Positions 10,931 through 21,346 of a DNA stretch of 41,718 bases are shown here, piece by piece; the stretch's first letter is position 1; each line of letters begins with the position of its first letter. The notes beneath the pieces were generated by a model. The model made no database searches and was not told where the DNA came from. It saw only the letters and a list, made by a program, of their open reading frames with translations. The DNA is from Fragilaria crotonensis (Eukaryota; Bacillariophyta; Fragilariophyceae; Fragilariales; Fragilariaceae): assembly GCA_022925895.1 (NCBI GenBank), contig JAKSYS010000564.1:1-41718 (forward strand), written 5' to 3'. Both the position numbers and the translations under genes were made by a program.

Positions 10931-11517
10931 TGTTAGGATCTACCGTCACTCTGTCACACTGTCTCTCGTCTTACTGTAAGGTTAAATACCATACGGTAAT
11001 ACAATAGACAGTCCATTATTTTCTTAGTCTGTCCGTGACCCGTTCCGTAGAATGCTACGGATCAGAACCTGGTACCACTGATCTGCAACACAAAACTATT
11101 TGAATTCACTTCCTAAGTAATTCAAATCATGAGTGTTGATGACTTCAACAACACTCTTTTACTATGGACAACACTTCCCAAACACCACTCAGGAAGTGGG
11201 ACTAAGACAACACTTCATTTGTGAGACTCCAACTAATGTTGCAAGTCTCACCTTCATTTTTCATTCCAATTCATCTTATAATTTCCACAAACCAAAAACA
11301 GTAAAGGCCTTTACTACTTAGTTTCCTACATTTCTACATCCTTGTATCAACAAATCTACCGCCATGGTGTATGTCTACAAAACACCATCGCCCAAAGCTG
11401 GACGATCCATCAGGTTCGCTTCCTCACCCGTCAAGTCCAACGTTAGACTCCTAGGTCCTACTAACCTTAAGTCTACCGTCGGCCAGTACTCGTGTACCGA
11501 TCACACGAACACTGTCA
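10931..11517 (+). repeat. 3' LTR, complete, 587 bp
   Basis: Begins TGTTAGGATC and ends ACACTGTCA, with the copia-type TG...CA termini. From 10984 it matches the start of the window. It ends about 1 kb before the HIR-like gene in the same orientation, so LTR-driven read-through into that gene is possible but not shown. Confidence 0.95.
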
Positions 11518-12535
11518 AAGATTGCGCCACTACCGGTAGACCGCTGTAGTACTATGCATACTGGTAGCAATTGTTCGTAACTTTTGTACTGGTACTTGGA
11601 CCAGTACAAGTCTACAAGTAGTGTACAGTAGGAAAGGGTCGGACGTACGCATTCTCCACTACCAGGTAGTAGGTAGACTGTACTTCAAACTCTGCTCCCT
11701 GGTACTACTACCGGTAGAATGGTACCGGTACGAACACAAAACCGAACCCCTGAACGACGGTACGAACAGTAGTAGCAAGTACCAAGTACTACTACCAAGT
11801 ACTCGCTGCAGTACTCCGAGCGTACAACTACCGGTAGCCTTGTACTGTACGGACTACGGTATATCATATGTTGTGCTCGATTAATATCAAACAGTGCAGC
11901 CACGTTTGGATTTGATGAGTTAAGAATCAAGAATCAAGCATTGAACAGCGCCTCTTCGCCTGTGCGTGCGCAACCCAATGCCCAGTACTTTTTCATTGTG
12001 GTCATACTGTCATGCACTGCCTGTTTGGGACTGTGAGACTGTGAGTCGAAGGATTCGATACGTATGATACTACCTGTACCTGCCTGTACTACTCTAATTT
12101 CTGTTACCTGGTACAGTACTTCGTAGAACTCCTATTCGAGTATGCATAGCTGCCAACCTACAGTAGTAATATAGTAGTGCTCCTACGACTCAACCCCACA
12201 CGAAGTTTAGTAGCCTACTGTAGTACGTAGTTTTCTAAGTACTAGTACCAGTACATAGTACATGTACGAATCTCTAGTAGGATCGTTCGGTTCGTTGTTA
12301 CCATGTACGTTAGTACGGTAGTAGAATACATAGCATCCCTCGCTTGCCGCATCACAGATGAGCAGATGAGCACTCACTCAGCAGGAACGGAAGACAATTC
12401 GCAAGATTCAGGCTGCTCATCGCATTCTACGTTCTACGTTGCGAGTTGCGAGTGCCCGTACATCAGCTTCCAGGACTACACATCATTATCAATTGATCCT
12501 CTAGTACTCACTGTTCACCTGTAACTCTTTGAATC
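11518..12535. other. Intergenic spacer, GTAC-rich
   Basis: No gene is seen. The stretch is dense in words such as CTACCGGTAG, AGTACT, GGTACC and TGTACA, especially 11540-11880 and 12070-12305, often as small inverted repeats. The last 200 bases must include the promoter of the gene starting at 12536. The first five bases, AAGAT, would be the right target-site duplication of the retroelement. Confidence 0.6.
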
Positions 12536-13596
12536 ATGTCTGGATGTTGCTGTTTCCAGTGCGTTCGCACTCAAGAGGTGGCCATTCTTGAAGATCTCGG
12601 TCAATTCAAGAACTTGCTCAAGCCAGGATTGACCATCACCTGCTGGCCTATCGCTCAAATCGCTGGAACTCTCTCGCTTCGCATCCAGCAGCTCGACGTC
12701 GTCTGTGAAACGAAAACCAAGGACAATGTTTTCGTGCAGGTTGCCGTCGCGGTTCAGTTCCGTGTACTTTTGGAGAAGGCTTATGATGCGTTCTATAGAT
12801 TGTCAGACCCTAGGGTCAGATTCAAGCATATGTCTTTGACGTTGTGCGTTCGACAGTTCCGAAAATGGAACTCGATGAAGCCTTCGCATCGAAGGCGGAA
12901 ATCGCCTCTGCAACTCTTGAACAGCTCAAGGATGTCATGAATGTGAGTGAAAAACACTGAAAACGCCTCTGACATCGCAAATTCTATCGATCCACGTCTC
13001 ACCTCACTCGTACCAATCCCACTCTTTTTTACCCATCACCACCACCTGATTACCAGGACTACGGCTATGAGATCTTGACTACTCTCGTTACCGACCTTGC
13101 TCCTGATTCCAAAGTCAAGGCCAGTATGAACGAGATTAACGCGTCTCGTCGTCTCAAGGAAGCTGCAAGTCACAAGGCCGAAGCGGACAAGGTCAAGCAA
13201 GTCAAGGCGGCCGAGGCTGAGGCCGAAGCTCGCTATTTGAGCGGTTTGGGTGTTGCCCGACAGCGCAAGGCGATCGTACATGGATTGCAGGAATCTGTTG
13301 CAGAATTCTCTGACGAGGTGCCTGGAGCGACTCCAAAGGATGTTATGGATATCTTGTAAGTTGTCTCGTTGTTGCCATTTCAGAGAGCTCAATCCCGTGC
13401 AACTCACATAATCCTGCTCGCATGTAATAACGTCCACTTTCCTCAGGCTTCTATCCCAGTACTTTGACACCCTGGCTGTCGTCGGAGCCAACTCCTCATC
13501 TTGGAGCACGATCCTCAGACAGTCGCGAACTTGCAGAATCAGGTTCGCCATTCCTTTGGGAATGGTGGCAACGGATTTGGGCGCAAGGAATCGTAG
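12536..13596 (+). CDS. Hypersensitive-induced-response (HIR) type SPFH/prohibitin-domain protein
   Basis: HIR proteins are stomatin/prohibitin relatives that form membrane-microdomain scaffolds. Three exons fit: 12536-12942, 13057-13355 and 13447-13596, with GTGAGT and GTAAGT donors. About 286 residues result, the usual HIR length. Conserved blocks are [22 protein letters not shown], a [19 protein letters not shown]-type segment, [35 protein letters not shown] and SQYFDT. The N-terminus is Cys-rich (SGCCCFQC) but lacks Gly2, so palmitoylation is likelier than the myristoylation of plant HIRs. Two one-base deletions break the frame, near 12810-12817 and 13490-13500, and conserved sequence resumes in the shifted frame each time. 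This is either a very recent pseudogene or, more likely, a consensus error. Confidence 0.88.
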
Positions 13597-13854
13597 AGGT
13601 TTATGGTGTTATGTATCAATACATTCGAAGTGGTAAGGATGAGAAAAGGTCAACAACGTAGCACGATTTATTCTGACGGAATTTTGCAGGCTTCTCATGA
13701 GAGAGTACTGCCGACGTTCCTGTATGTATTATCCTAACAGTAGTAATCATCATCGCGTAAATTCAAGACTCTCCGACCGTCGGTATGCCGCGATTCGACC
13801 TGGCCTTGTTTTGAATATTATCACGCAGGGTTTCAAACTGTTCATCTGTCAAAC

Positions 13855-14493
13855 TTAAATCATCGTAATACCCTGATCTGCCTCATCGTCCAAGACTCGC
13901 AGCAATTCCACATCATAAATAAGCTTCCCACCTCGTTGTTCTACCATTTCCTTCAACGATTGATTCAAGCGTAATCGTGCAAAAGGTGACTGGGGGACGG
14001 GTCCCAGTCCGTCGGCGACGAATCCCAATTTCGGGGGAATGAGGATACGTCGCTGACCACCGACCTTCATTGTGTGGAGTCCCTCATCGAGTCCGGCAAT
14101 CAGGCGGCCGTTGCCATGTTTGAGCAAATATTGGTCGGAATCAAACTTTTGTCTCTCAGACGACTTGCTGGGTAATTGGAGGTATGCCGTGTATTTGATG
14201 CTGCACAATTGACCGTACTTGGGTGAGGGTCCGGAACCTTGGACTAGATCAATGAATTGAAGACCTGATTTCAATTTAAACACAGTCACTCCGTCAGAAG
14301 ATGAACCATCTGAGGAATCTTCGGCGAATGCTTTCTGGAGCACAACTGAGTTTGTGATGACACCACCTGCCACCGACTGAGCAATAAAGTTTCGTCGGGT
14401 GTTGGGAGTATTGTGAAGTGAATTGGTCGAGACCAGGAGGACCATACATAACAACACGATGGCCTCAGTCAATGGCAAGAATGTTCGCATCAT
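13855..14493 (-). CDS. FKBP-type peptidyl-prolyl isomerase, thylakoid-lumen type
   Basis: Predicted to catalyse proline cis-trans isomerisation or act as a chaperone in the thylakoid lumen. Single exon, 212 aa, starting at an ATG pair. The N-terminus has a hydrophobic signal (residues 5-24), then TRRNF followed by a hydrophobic stretch ending KAFAED. This is a twin-arginine-like lumen signal after a plastid-entry signal. The FKBP fold occupies about residues 68-205, with SIKYTAYL, KFDSD, RLIAGLDEGLHTMKVGGQRRILIPP and the closing YDVELLRVL. The aromatic residue usual at the floor of the active pocket is replaced by Leu in RLIAGLDEG, as in many lumenal FKBPs with weak isomerase activity. It is convergent with the HIR gene and divergent from the ABC1 kinase, sharing a 641-bp promoter region with the latter. 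Confidence 0.9.
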   Translation of the reverse strand: MMRTFLPLTEAIVLLCMVLLVSTNSLHNTPNTRRNFIAQSVAGGVITNSVVLQKAFAEDSSDGSSSDGVTVFKLKSGLQFIDLVQGSGPSPKYGQLCSIKYTAYLQLPSKSSERQKFDSDQYLLKHGNGRLIAGLDEGLHTMKVGGQRRILIPPKLGFVADGLGPVPQSPFARLRLNQSLKEMVEQRGGKLIYDVELLRVLDDEADQGITMI

Positions 14494-15134
14494 GGACAGA
14501 GCTTTCCGTGAAGGAGTTCCTTCGTTATTGGCTCCGTTAGCTCCCTGCTATTCAGAATGAGGGGTGAGGTTGATATGAGATCAGTGATCACGTGATCACT
14601 GATCACCGTGAGTCATGCTGAACGATGTTGACATTTCTGTAGTTGGTGTAACGGACGGACCGCAAATCTTGTTCAGATCTGATCTCGAACAGTCTCGACT
14701 TCAATTTGATCGAGGATCGAGGTCGGCATTCGTTCTTCTTCTGCAATTATCAAATACATATCATGTACATCATACTGTACTGTACTGCTACGGTTATTGA
14801 TTAGTGTACTCCCTCAGTTCATTTCATATTACAGTACATGAACAAAAACAATATTCCAGTAATCATCTGTATTCCCAAATGATACGACGATAGTCTTGTT
14901 ATATCGTATTCATAATTCATACATCGTACTGGAGTCTGGAAGTACTTGTACCTGGTACGACATTCCGAGTTGACGCATATCTTGCACTGGAGGAGTAGGA
15001 CAACACTTCATCCCGCACATAAATCTGTCGTTTTGCTAACTCTTCTCTTTCGCCTGAGTCAATCCCTTGATTGTTGTGTGGTTGAAGCGAAGGCAATCGC
15101 GTTGTCTTTCGACCCGAGTTCAGTGAAGGGTATC
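14494..15134. promoter_or_regulatory. Bidirectional promoter region between FKBP and ABC1 kinase genes
   Basis: The 641 bp between two divergent start codons contain no convincing gene. Both neighbours appear plastid-targeted, so joint regulation is plausible. The clearest element is the 26-bp palindrome at 14579-14604. Positions 14755-14960 are GTAC-rich. Confidence 0.5.
14579..14604. promoter_or_regulatory. Perfect 26-bp palindrome centred on CACGTG
   Basis: The half-site GATCAGTGATCAC is followed directly by its reverse complement, so the centre is CACGTG, the G-box/E-box core bound by bZIP and bHLH dimers. It lies 86 bp upstream of the FKBP start and about 530 bp from the ABC1 kinase start. 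Regulatory function is inferred. Confidence 0.6.
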
Positions 15135-17110
15135 ATGATCAAAACAATGAAGGCTCTGTATGTTTTTATCCTCATGGTGGCATCGCATTCTGTGACGCTA
15201 GCCTTCACTTCCAACAGCTGGTGTTTAAGAAGGTCTAATGTCAATCGATCATGGGGTCCCGAGACAAGCCTGCTTCTACAAGATGTTCATCGGTCAGCAT
15301 CATGTCGGTCGGCGAGCTATTCCAAACTTTTCGTTTTTGGTACTCAGACAAGGGTCTGCACTCCGAAACGCCTTGAATCCTCGCTCAAGAAACGCCGACG
15401 AGCCCTCAGTTTCGCCGCGTTACTGCTTGTGATACCACGTCGCGCTGTAGCGGCAGTCAGCATTGCAAGCCGATCCAAGAAGCTTATACGACCCGCTCTC
15501 CTGCTATTGATAGCATTCATGTCCCTCTCATCACTTGTGAGCACAATGCAAACTCGGAAGCGACAGGCCATGGATGCGACTTCAGAATGGGGTCGCTATG
15601 CCAAGTATCCAGCCGCTCGGGGTCGTGCCGTCATGGTGATTTTCTTACGATTATTACCCTTTGGGTTCGACAACGATTTGCGAATGAAGAACGAAAAACA
15701 ATTCTCAAAACCAAGAGCGGGACCATTTTTGCCGACTCTTTGCTCAGGCTTGGCCCGCTTTACATTAAACTGGGTCAAATTCTATCCTGCCGCGAAAATT
15801 TACTCCCTTCAGAATGGATCACTGCCATGGAACGTCTGCAAGACAAGGTCCCTGCGAAAAGTGGACGCGATGCCCTCGACTTGGCGCATTCCGCATTTGG
15901 ATCTGCCGAACGTTTCGAGGAACTGTTTTCTGACTTCGACTCTGTCCCCCTTGCCGCTGCGAGCCTCGGACAGGTCCACCGAGCAACCTTACGTGGAGCC
16001 GACAATGAAATAGTTGCCATAAAACTACAACGCCCCCACTTGCGTGAAATTTACGATCAGGATCTGGCTCTTTTGACTCAGATTGCCCGTGCTGTGGACA
16101 AAATTGGCGGAAAGAGGGGCAAGGTGGGTGGCGTGTCGCAATCATGGACCCAAATCTTTGAGGATGCCAAGACTATTCTATATCGCGAAATCGACTACCG
16201 AGACGAAGCGGAGAATTGCGCACGATTCAATGCCGATTTTGGGTTGGGCAAGGGCGGCGTCGAAGTTCCAGCTGCGGCGAAATCGTTGGATCAAAAACCA
16301 TTGCCGAGTGCTGCTCCGTGGTTGCGAGCGCCGTACGTATTTCAGAACATATCGTCCGAACAAGCACTCATCATGGAATACGTTCCTTCCATCAAAATTA
16401 CCAACAAGGCAAAGTTAGATGCTGCGAACGTGACTATGGAGGGTCGAGAGTATTTGGCCGACTCGTTGGCTCGGGCATATTTGCGTTCATTTTGCGTCAA
16501 TCGCTTCTTCTCAACCGACCCACATCCCGGCAATCTAGGTGTTGAGATTCTCGATAATGGTATGCCACGACTGGTAATGTACGATTTTGGCCAAGCGTGT
16601 GAATTAAACGGCGATCAAGCGGAAGGCATTCTTGATGTCATCGAAGCTATCATCGACTACGACTCTGATCGATGTGTGGAAGCGTTTGCGAAGATGGGCG
16701 TTCTGAAAGATGGCGCAGATTTGCATATGGTCCGAGCAAAGGTCCAGGATAATTTCAATACAGGCAAGGTGTCAGTCAAGCAGAAGAAACTGAGAAAATC
16801 TGGTTACAAATTTAAAGAGACAACACCTACTGATCCCGCCAACAATGCAACTAATGACACTGTCAAAGTCAAGGATTCAGAGGTGATGGAGTTCTTTCAA
16901 TTGCCAGCCGAATACGCATTTGTTGCGCGTGCTCTCTCTCAAATGGATGGAGTCGGAAAGACATTAGATGCTGACTTTGATTTCATCTCCAGTTCGGCGC
17001 CATATCTTGTCGAGATCAAGGGAGTTGGTAACTATTTCAGAGACGAGTGGGGCAAGTGGGTTATGAAGGTCGAGAAGCAAATATTGGAATGGCAAAAACC
17101 GTTCCTCTAG
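15135..17110 (+). CDS. ABC1/ADCK (UbiB-family) atypical kinase, plastid-type
   Basis: ABC1K proteins are atypical kinase-like ATPases that regulate prenylquinone and lipid metabolism in plastids and mitochondria. The ATG at 15135 gives a signal peptide ending LAFTS, a diatom plastid-import mark. A basic region with two hydrophobic segments follows (about residues 90-110 and 115-140). Family motifs are present: LYIKLGQILS (KxGQ), AAASLGQVHRA (Ala-rich loop), VAIKLQRP (invariant Lys), REIDYRDEAEN, DPHPGNLG and YDFGQ. The frame breaks once in CCCTTTGGG near 15658-15665. One more T would join the N-terminal frame to the 15587-17110 frame and give 658 aa with the conserved WVRQRFANE. A pseudogene is possible, but a homopolymer error is simpler. 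Confidence 0.9.
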
Positions 17111-17536
17111 ACTGCAAGGCCAGATGCTGCCATCTGATAAGTGTCGTTTTCACCTCTTTCACGCAAGGGCTGTATGAAAGAACAGAATGAATTGACACGA
17201 ATAAACCCCAATTTCGCCATCTTGTTCCTTGTTCGCCTGGCCAGTAATGCTAGCAAGCATCCATTTCCAGCAAACGATAATGGATTAACACCGTAGGCAA
17301 ATGTTTGGACGCGAACCGCTCCGATCTATATTGGTAGCTATATTCTCAATTCGCAATTAAACGTAATGGGAAAAACCATAGATAGAGAAACACAAGTTCT
17401 CCGCACCTTTCTGAATACGAACGATCGACGGCGACTCGACGATCGGGTCTGAATGGATCGGTACAATATAGGATGCCTCGCAGGCGACGCCCATTCGAAT
17501 TTTCAGAGTAGCCACAAGACGATGCTGGCGGCACCG
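17111..17536. other. Spacer between convergent genes
   Basis: This should hold the 3' ends of the ABC1 kinase and FAD monooxygenase transcripts. No gene, clear repeat or structured element was seen. Confidence 0.5.
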
Positions 17537-19338
17537 TCAGTTCACTTCGTCTCCAACTTCGGGAACGGCTGCTCCAAGATAGACCTTTTTGGCCACACCA
17601 AGGCTGCCCAAAGTGAAGAAAAAGACATCGCGAAATTTGGCAAAAAGACCCACACTGGCTTCGAGGTACCCAAGAAGAAATGCTTTAGCGGAAATACTCG
17701 CGGTTGGTCCCCATCGAACCTTTTCATAGGTTTTTAACACCTCTCCAAAGTCGATGTCCTCGCTGCCGTTCGACTGTGCCTTGTTGTACTCAAAAATCAA
17801 CTTGGCCAGGCAGTATGCATCTTGGATTGCCTGGTTGGACCCTTGTCCCAAGAACGGAGGCATGGCATGCGCTGCATCGCCTGCCAACGTACAGAAACTC
17901 CCTCCCGAATTTGGTACCTCCTTCCTCCAACCGTTCCTTGCGAACGGACTGTGAAAGTAGACTCCAAGCTCGAAGAATCGGCTGGATTCTTCAATAATGG
18001 GGCGCATCATCCTTTTCCCGGGCACGCCGCATTCCTCAATCTGGTCCAACATTAATTCACATGTGCCCTTGCGATTGTCCTGCGACCAGTCGGCGTTTTC
18101 GTCGTCCGATGTTCCTGTGGATGATTGGTCCGAGGCACGATTCTTACGGAAGGGTCCATTGTAGTCATCATCTAGATAAATGGTAAATGCACACTTGATG
18201 GGACTTCGGCCCCTCCCAGCGCCGTAGATGCCTGTCAGACCGTATGCACCATTTCCAAAGTGCTGAGTTAGAGTAGCTCCTTCGCTGTCGACAGGATTGG
18301 CAACGTTGGTATCTTGAACGGCATACCGGATACGGATGCCAGAATACAATGCTTGTTTGCCTTTTTCACCCCTCCTTGGTATTGAGTCGTTGGCTAGATA
18401 GTCTTTGACGGCACTATTGACACCATCGCATCCGACCACAAGGTCAAAGGGACCTTCAGTTGACCCATCTTCGAAGCCGAGGGATACACCATGTTTGTCG
18501 TTGCTTCCAGATATTTGGACGAGCGATTTGTTAAATTTGATACGATTCAATGTCTGGTCCGGCAGTGTATCCATCAGAACTTCCTAACATTTGGAATCAT
18601 AAAGAAGCGATAATTGCATGCAATTCACGGTGTGCCTGTGTGTGAGACGTGGCATCGAGTCAATGGACAACATGAACAAAAACACTGCACCTACCTGCAA
18701 AGCGCCACGCATAATGGCATACGCCATAACCTCATCGTCCACCACCAATTCTTCCGTGACTCTACCTCCAGCCTCTCGAAAGGTTTTCTCGATGGGTATA
18801 GTAAGCAGCGTATCGTATTCCTTGGTGTCGCCACCGAACCAAGGCTTGGTTCTCGACTGAATCAATTTTAGCGGTAGTGACGCATCGGCGACGGCCCTTT
18901 GCACTGTGGGATTGATTTTCCGGAGCACACTCACCCCTTGGAACAGAATAGCGAAAGTAGGGAAGGTAAGGATAAGTATCGATTACTTGCGCCAGTGACG
19001 ATGTAGTTCGTATGAGTGTGGGATACCTACAGGCTTACCTCCATTGAGTTGAACACCAGCCCCAGCTTCGTAATTGAGAGATGATCGTGAATCGTAGACA
19101 GTCACTTGAATTTGTGTACCATCACCGCAAGCGAAAAGGTCGGGAGAATTCTCGAAGGCATGCGCAAGTGAGAGTCCGCTATGCCGCTTCCCACGATGGC
19201 AACGTTTCGAATCGGCTTGTTTCTTATTGTTTTCGTCGGGGTAGTAGTAGTAGTGGGCGAAGAAAGTCCATGGACATAGGTGGAACAGGAATACACCAGA
19301 ATCGTAAGCACAACATAGCAATAGTCGATTGAAGTCAT
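17537..19338 (-). CDS. FAD-dependent monooxygenase (class A, PHBH/zeaxanthin-epoxidase-like fold)
   Basis: Flavin hydroxylase of unknown substrate. Three exons fit: 19338-19039, 18936-18695 and 18583-17537 (donors GGTAAGCC and GGTAGGTG), giving about 529 aa. A hydrophobic signal-like N-terminus (residues 5-22, then HGLSS) precedes the FAD Rossmann motif GSGIAG at about residue 50. The DG motif region is VVGCDGVNSAV, and the GD motif is LAGDAAHAMPPFLGQGSNQAIQDA. Exon 1 is broken by one missing base in a run of G (C on the + strand) near 19176, inside the Rossmann motif, and the shifted frame reads GLSLAHAF as expected. Diatom zeaxanthin epoxidases share these motifs, but I cannot assign a xanthophyll role. 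Salicylate- or urate-hydroxylase-like enzymes are equally compatible. Organelle targeting is possible, without a clear Phe cleavage motif. Confidence 0.85.
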
Positions 19339-19618
19339 CCTCGTCTGCAGAAATACTCCAGTTTCCTAATGATTGTCGAGTCTCGAGTCGATCTTGCAGT
19401 AGGATATATTGTGACAAGCCAACATGTCAACAGATTTTAGATTTTAGCATGTCGAACCGTGGGACCCGGAAAGCGGACTTCATACGACGACCACACCGCA
19501 CATGAATAAGATTCTGGTGTGCGAACAGAAATACTTTTGACATCCAAAATATAGCGTCCTTGTAATGATTGGAGTAGTTCCGCTGAGTGTCTATTCTTCG
19601 TATTCTACAACATCTCTG

Positions 19619-20702
19619 TTACATGTACTTGACGGGACTATCCTCCACCCCGTACACCTTCTGCAAATACTCGACAATAGCCTCCGATTCCCATAGTTTG
19701 ACCCCAGTATTTGGATCTTCCAAATAGGGGACTTGGAATCGGCCCTTCTCTTCCAACATGATTTGTCGATTTGGACTTCCCCGAGGGCAGGATACTTGCG
19801 TGTGTGCCAATTCCAATTCGCAGAGTCGTTCCCGCACCAATTTTCCAAATGGCGACCCCTCGTATGTCCACAATCGGAGGGGCTGTGCGGCCGGTAAGGA
19901 ATTCCGGCGCATACCACCAGCACCACTTCTCCATAGTAATCCCAACCCCGCCGACAGTGGTACCCAAGGCCCTCCTCGCAGTGTCCATGGGATTTCCCCA
20001 TTTCCGTAGGTCCGAAATAGATAATCTAAAATGAGGTCGGATTCAAACATCTGGATACCAGTGTTGGGATCTTGTAGGAATGGAAACGTTGCATCAGAGC
20101 CGAACTGTGTCTTAATCTCCCTGCGATATGTTGCACCATTTTTTGGACAGGGTCTGAAGGTAACTGTAAGGCCGAGGAGACTAACTGCCTCCCGAACTTT
20201 GCGACAGAAAGGACATGTTTCAAACTCATACAGAATCAAGGGTTCTACTTGTGCAGTTCGCCCCGGCAGCGAAGATTCTTTCAGTTGATACTCTCCAAGC
20301 GCAAGGATGGTGTATTCTGACGCCCTCCTTGTTGTCAAGGCTATTTGATAACCATTGGCAAACACACCACACCCGAATCGAAAGATTGCCTAAACCGTGT
20401 AGCGTATTTTTATGAGACAGACACCTGGGTGCAAAGGAATTCGCTTCAGCAACAACACGTACCGGGAGCGATGCGGACAAGACGTCAGGCAGCTGATCGG
20501 GGCGCAATTGGAAGGGTTTGGGGGTCGTCCTTGTAATGCCCAACTCTCGGAGGAGTGCGACACCAGGATCGACAGTTTCCGACGCCTTGGTGGGACCAAA
20601 CTTGGACAGCAAGTCACTCACTTGCGAAGGAAAGTTGCCAAAGGCATCGCTGGCGATCGGAAGTAGAAAGAGCAGTGCCACACGCAAGTTCTTCATGGTC
20701 AT
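19619..20702 (-). CDS. Plastid-type protein with two GST-N/glutaredoxin-fold domains
   Basis: Matches a family of plant and algal plastid proteins with tandem glutathione-S-transferase N-terminal (thioredoxin-fold) domains. Two exons fit: 20702-20463 and 20389-19619, with a 73-nt intron (donor G|GTACGT, acceptor TTTAG), giving about 336 aa. A donor six bases further on is also in phase. The signal peptide ends SDAFGN, a plastid-import mark. Domain 1 has YEFETCPFCRKVREAV, a redox CxxC-type site. Domain 2 starts YEGSPFGKLVRERL and has lost the cysteines. Each domain ends with DPNTG and a conserved ESD/ESE motif typical of glutathione binding (MFESDLILDYL, LWESEAIVEYL). No GST C-terminal helical domain is present. 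The likely role is glutathione-linked redox chemistry or binding in the plastid; the substrate is unknown. Confidence 0.85.
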
Positions 20703-21346
20703 CGGTTGGTAAACCTTTTCCACCCTGCCCGTAGTGCACCACTCGACACTCGAGTCGTCGAACTGTCCCTACGTCTACTGTACTGAGAGTACTGGAAGCT
20801 GAGAGCTCACAGCACTGAAGTACAGTACTGTCTTAAAATGCAGTCCCGTAAGTACCAGCTAGTAGAGTAGTACTATGAAGCGTACCTGGGCTACCATACG
20901 ACCACTACACCACTACGCGGTAGTACGATAGTACTCCGAGTACACAAGTACTCCGGAGTCCGGAATATGGTACAGTAGTTGTAGAGTTGTAGAGTTGTAG
21001 TACAGTTTTAATCGAATGACACTTCAGTGACGTACGAAGGAGCCTCTGTCCTCCATCCGATTGATATGATAGAGTGCAGCGTGCACGGCAGCATCAGCAC
21101 ATAGGCAAATCGGCCGGCAACGTGACGTGCCGACTGCCTCAAATCTGTAGAACCTTGCACGAAGAGAGATTCGCTTCCCTTCCTCTTTTCTCCTCTTCCT
21201 GAAAAAAGCGATTCCGATATTCAATCGCACAATCGGTGGCATGAGACATTTTGGCATTGGAAACATTCGAAGCTTGATATCTACCGTTTCATTCGCACCT
21301 TCTCCTTCTGGATGCAACTTTCCCTAGCCTGACTCGTCACTTTGTT
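20703..21346. promoter_or_regulatory. Divergent promoter spacer, GTAC-rich
   Basis: Lies between the divergent GST-N and aminotransferase genes. Positions 20750-21005 are full of GTAC words and include a short tandem of GTTGTAGA (20975-21000). Positions 21010-21340 look ordinary. A minus-strand open frame at 21024-21317 has no recognisable product and is not called. Confidence 0.5.

Larger units (their letters stand above)
1..11517 (+). mobile_element. Giant Ty1/copia LTR retrotransposon (5' end cut by window)
   Basis: A nearly complete copia element. The first 528 bases repeat as 10984-11517, and the full 3' LTR (10931-11517, 587 bp) starts TG and ends CA. Between the LTRs lie a primer-binding site, gag with a CCHC knuckle, a DSGA protease, a DDE integrase, a VDD reverse transcriptase and RNase H. 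The order protease-integrase-RT-RNase H defines Ty1/copia. The internal region is about 10.4 kb, against roughly 4-5 kb in ordinary copia elements, because about 5 kb of extra protein-like sequence precedes gag. Reading frames break by single bases every few hundred bases although the two LTRs are about 99% identical in substitutions. The element is therefore young, and many breaks may be consensus errors. A 5-bp target duplication would start with AAGAT at 11518, but its left copy is outside the window. Confidence 0.95.

Noticed and set aside
15819-16145. Minus-strand open frame of 108 aa within the ABC1 kinase gene
   Set aside because: It overlaps the best-conserved kinase motifs on the other strand.
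21024-21317. Minus-strand open frame of 97 aa in the GST-N/aminotransferase spacer
   Set aside because: No recognisable product, signal or domain; composition is not clearly coding.
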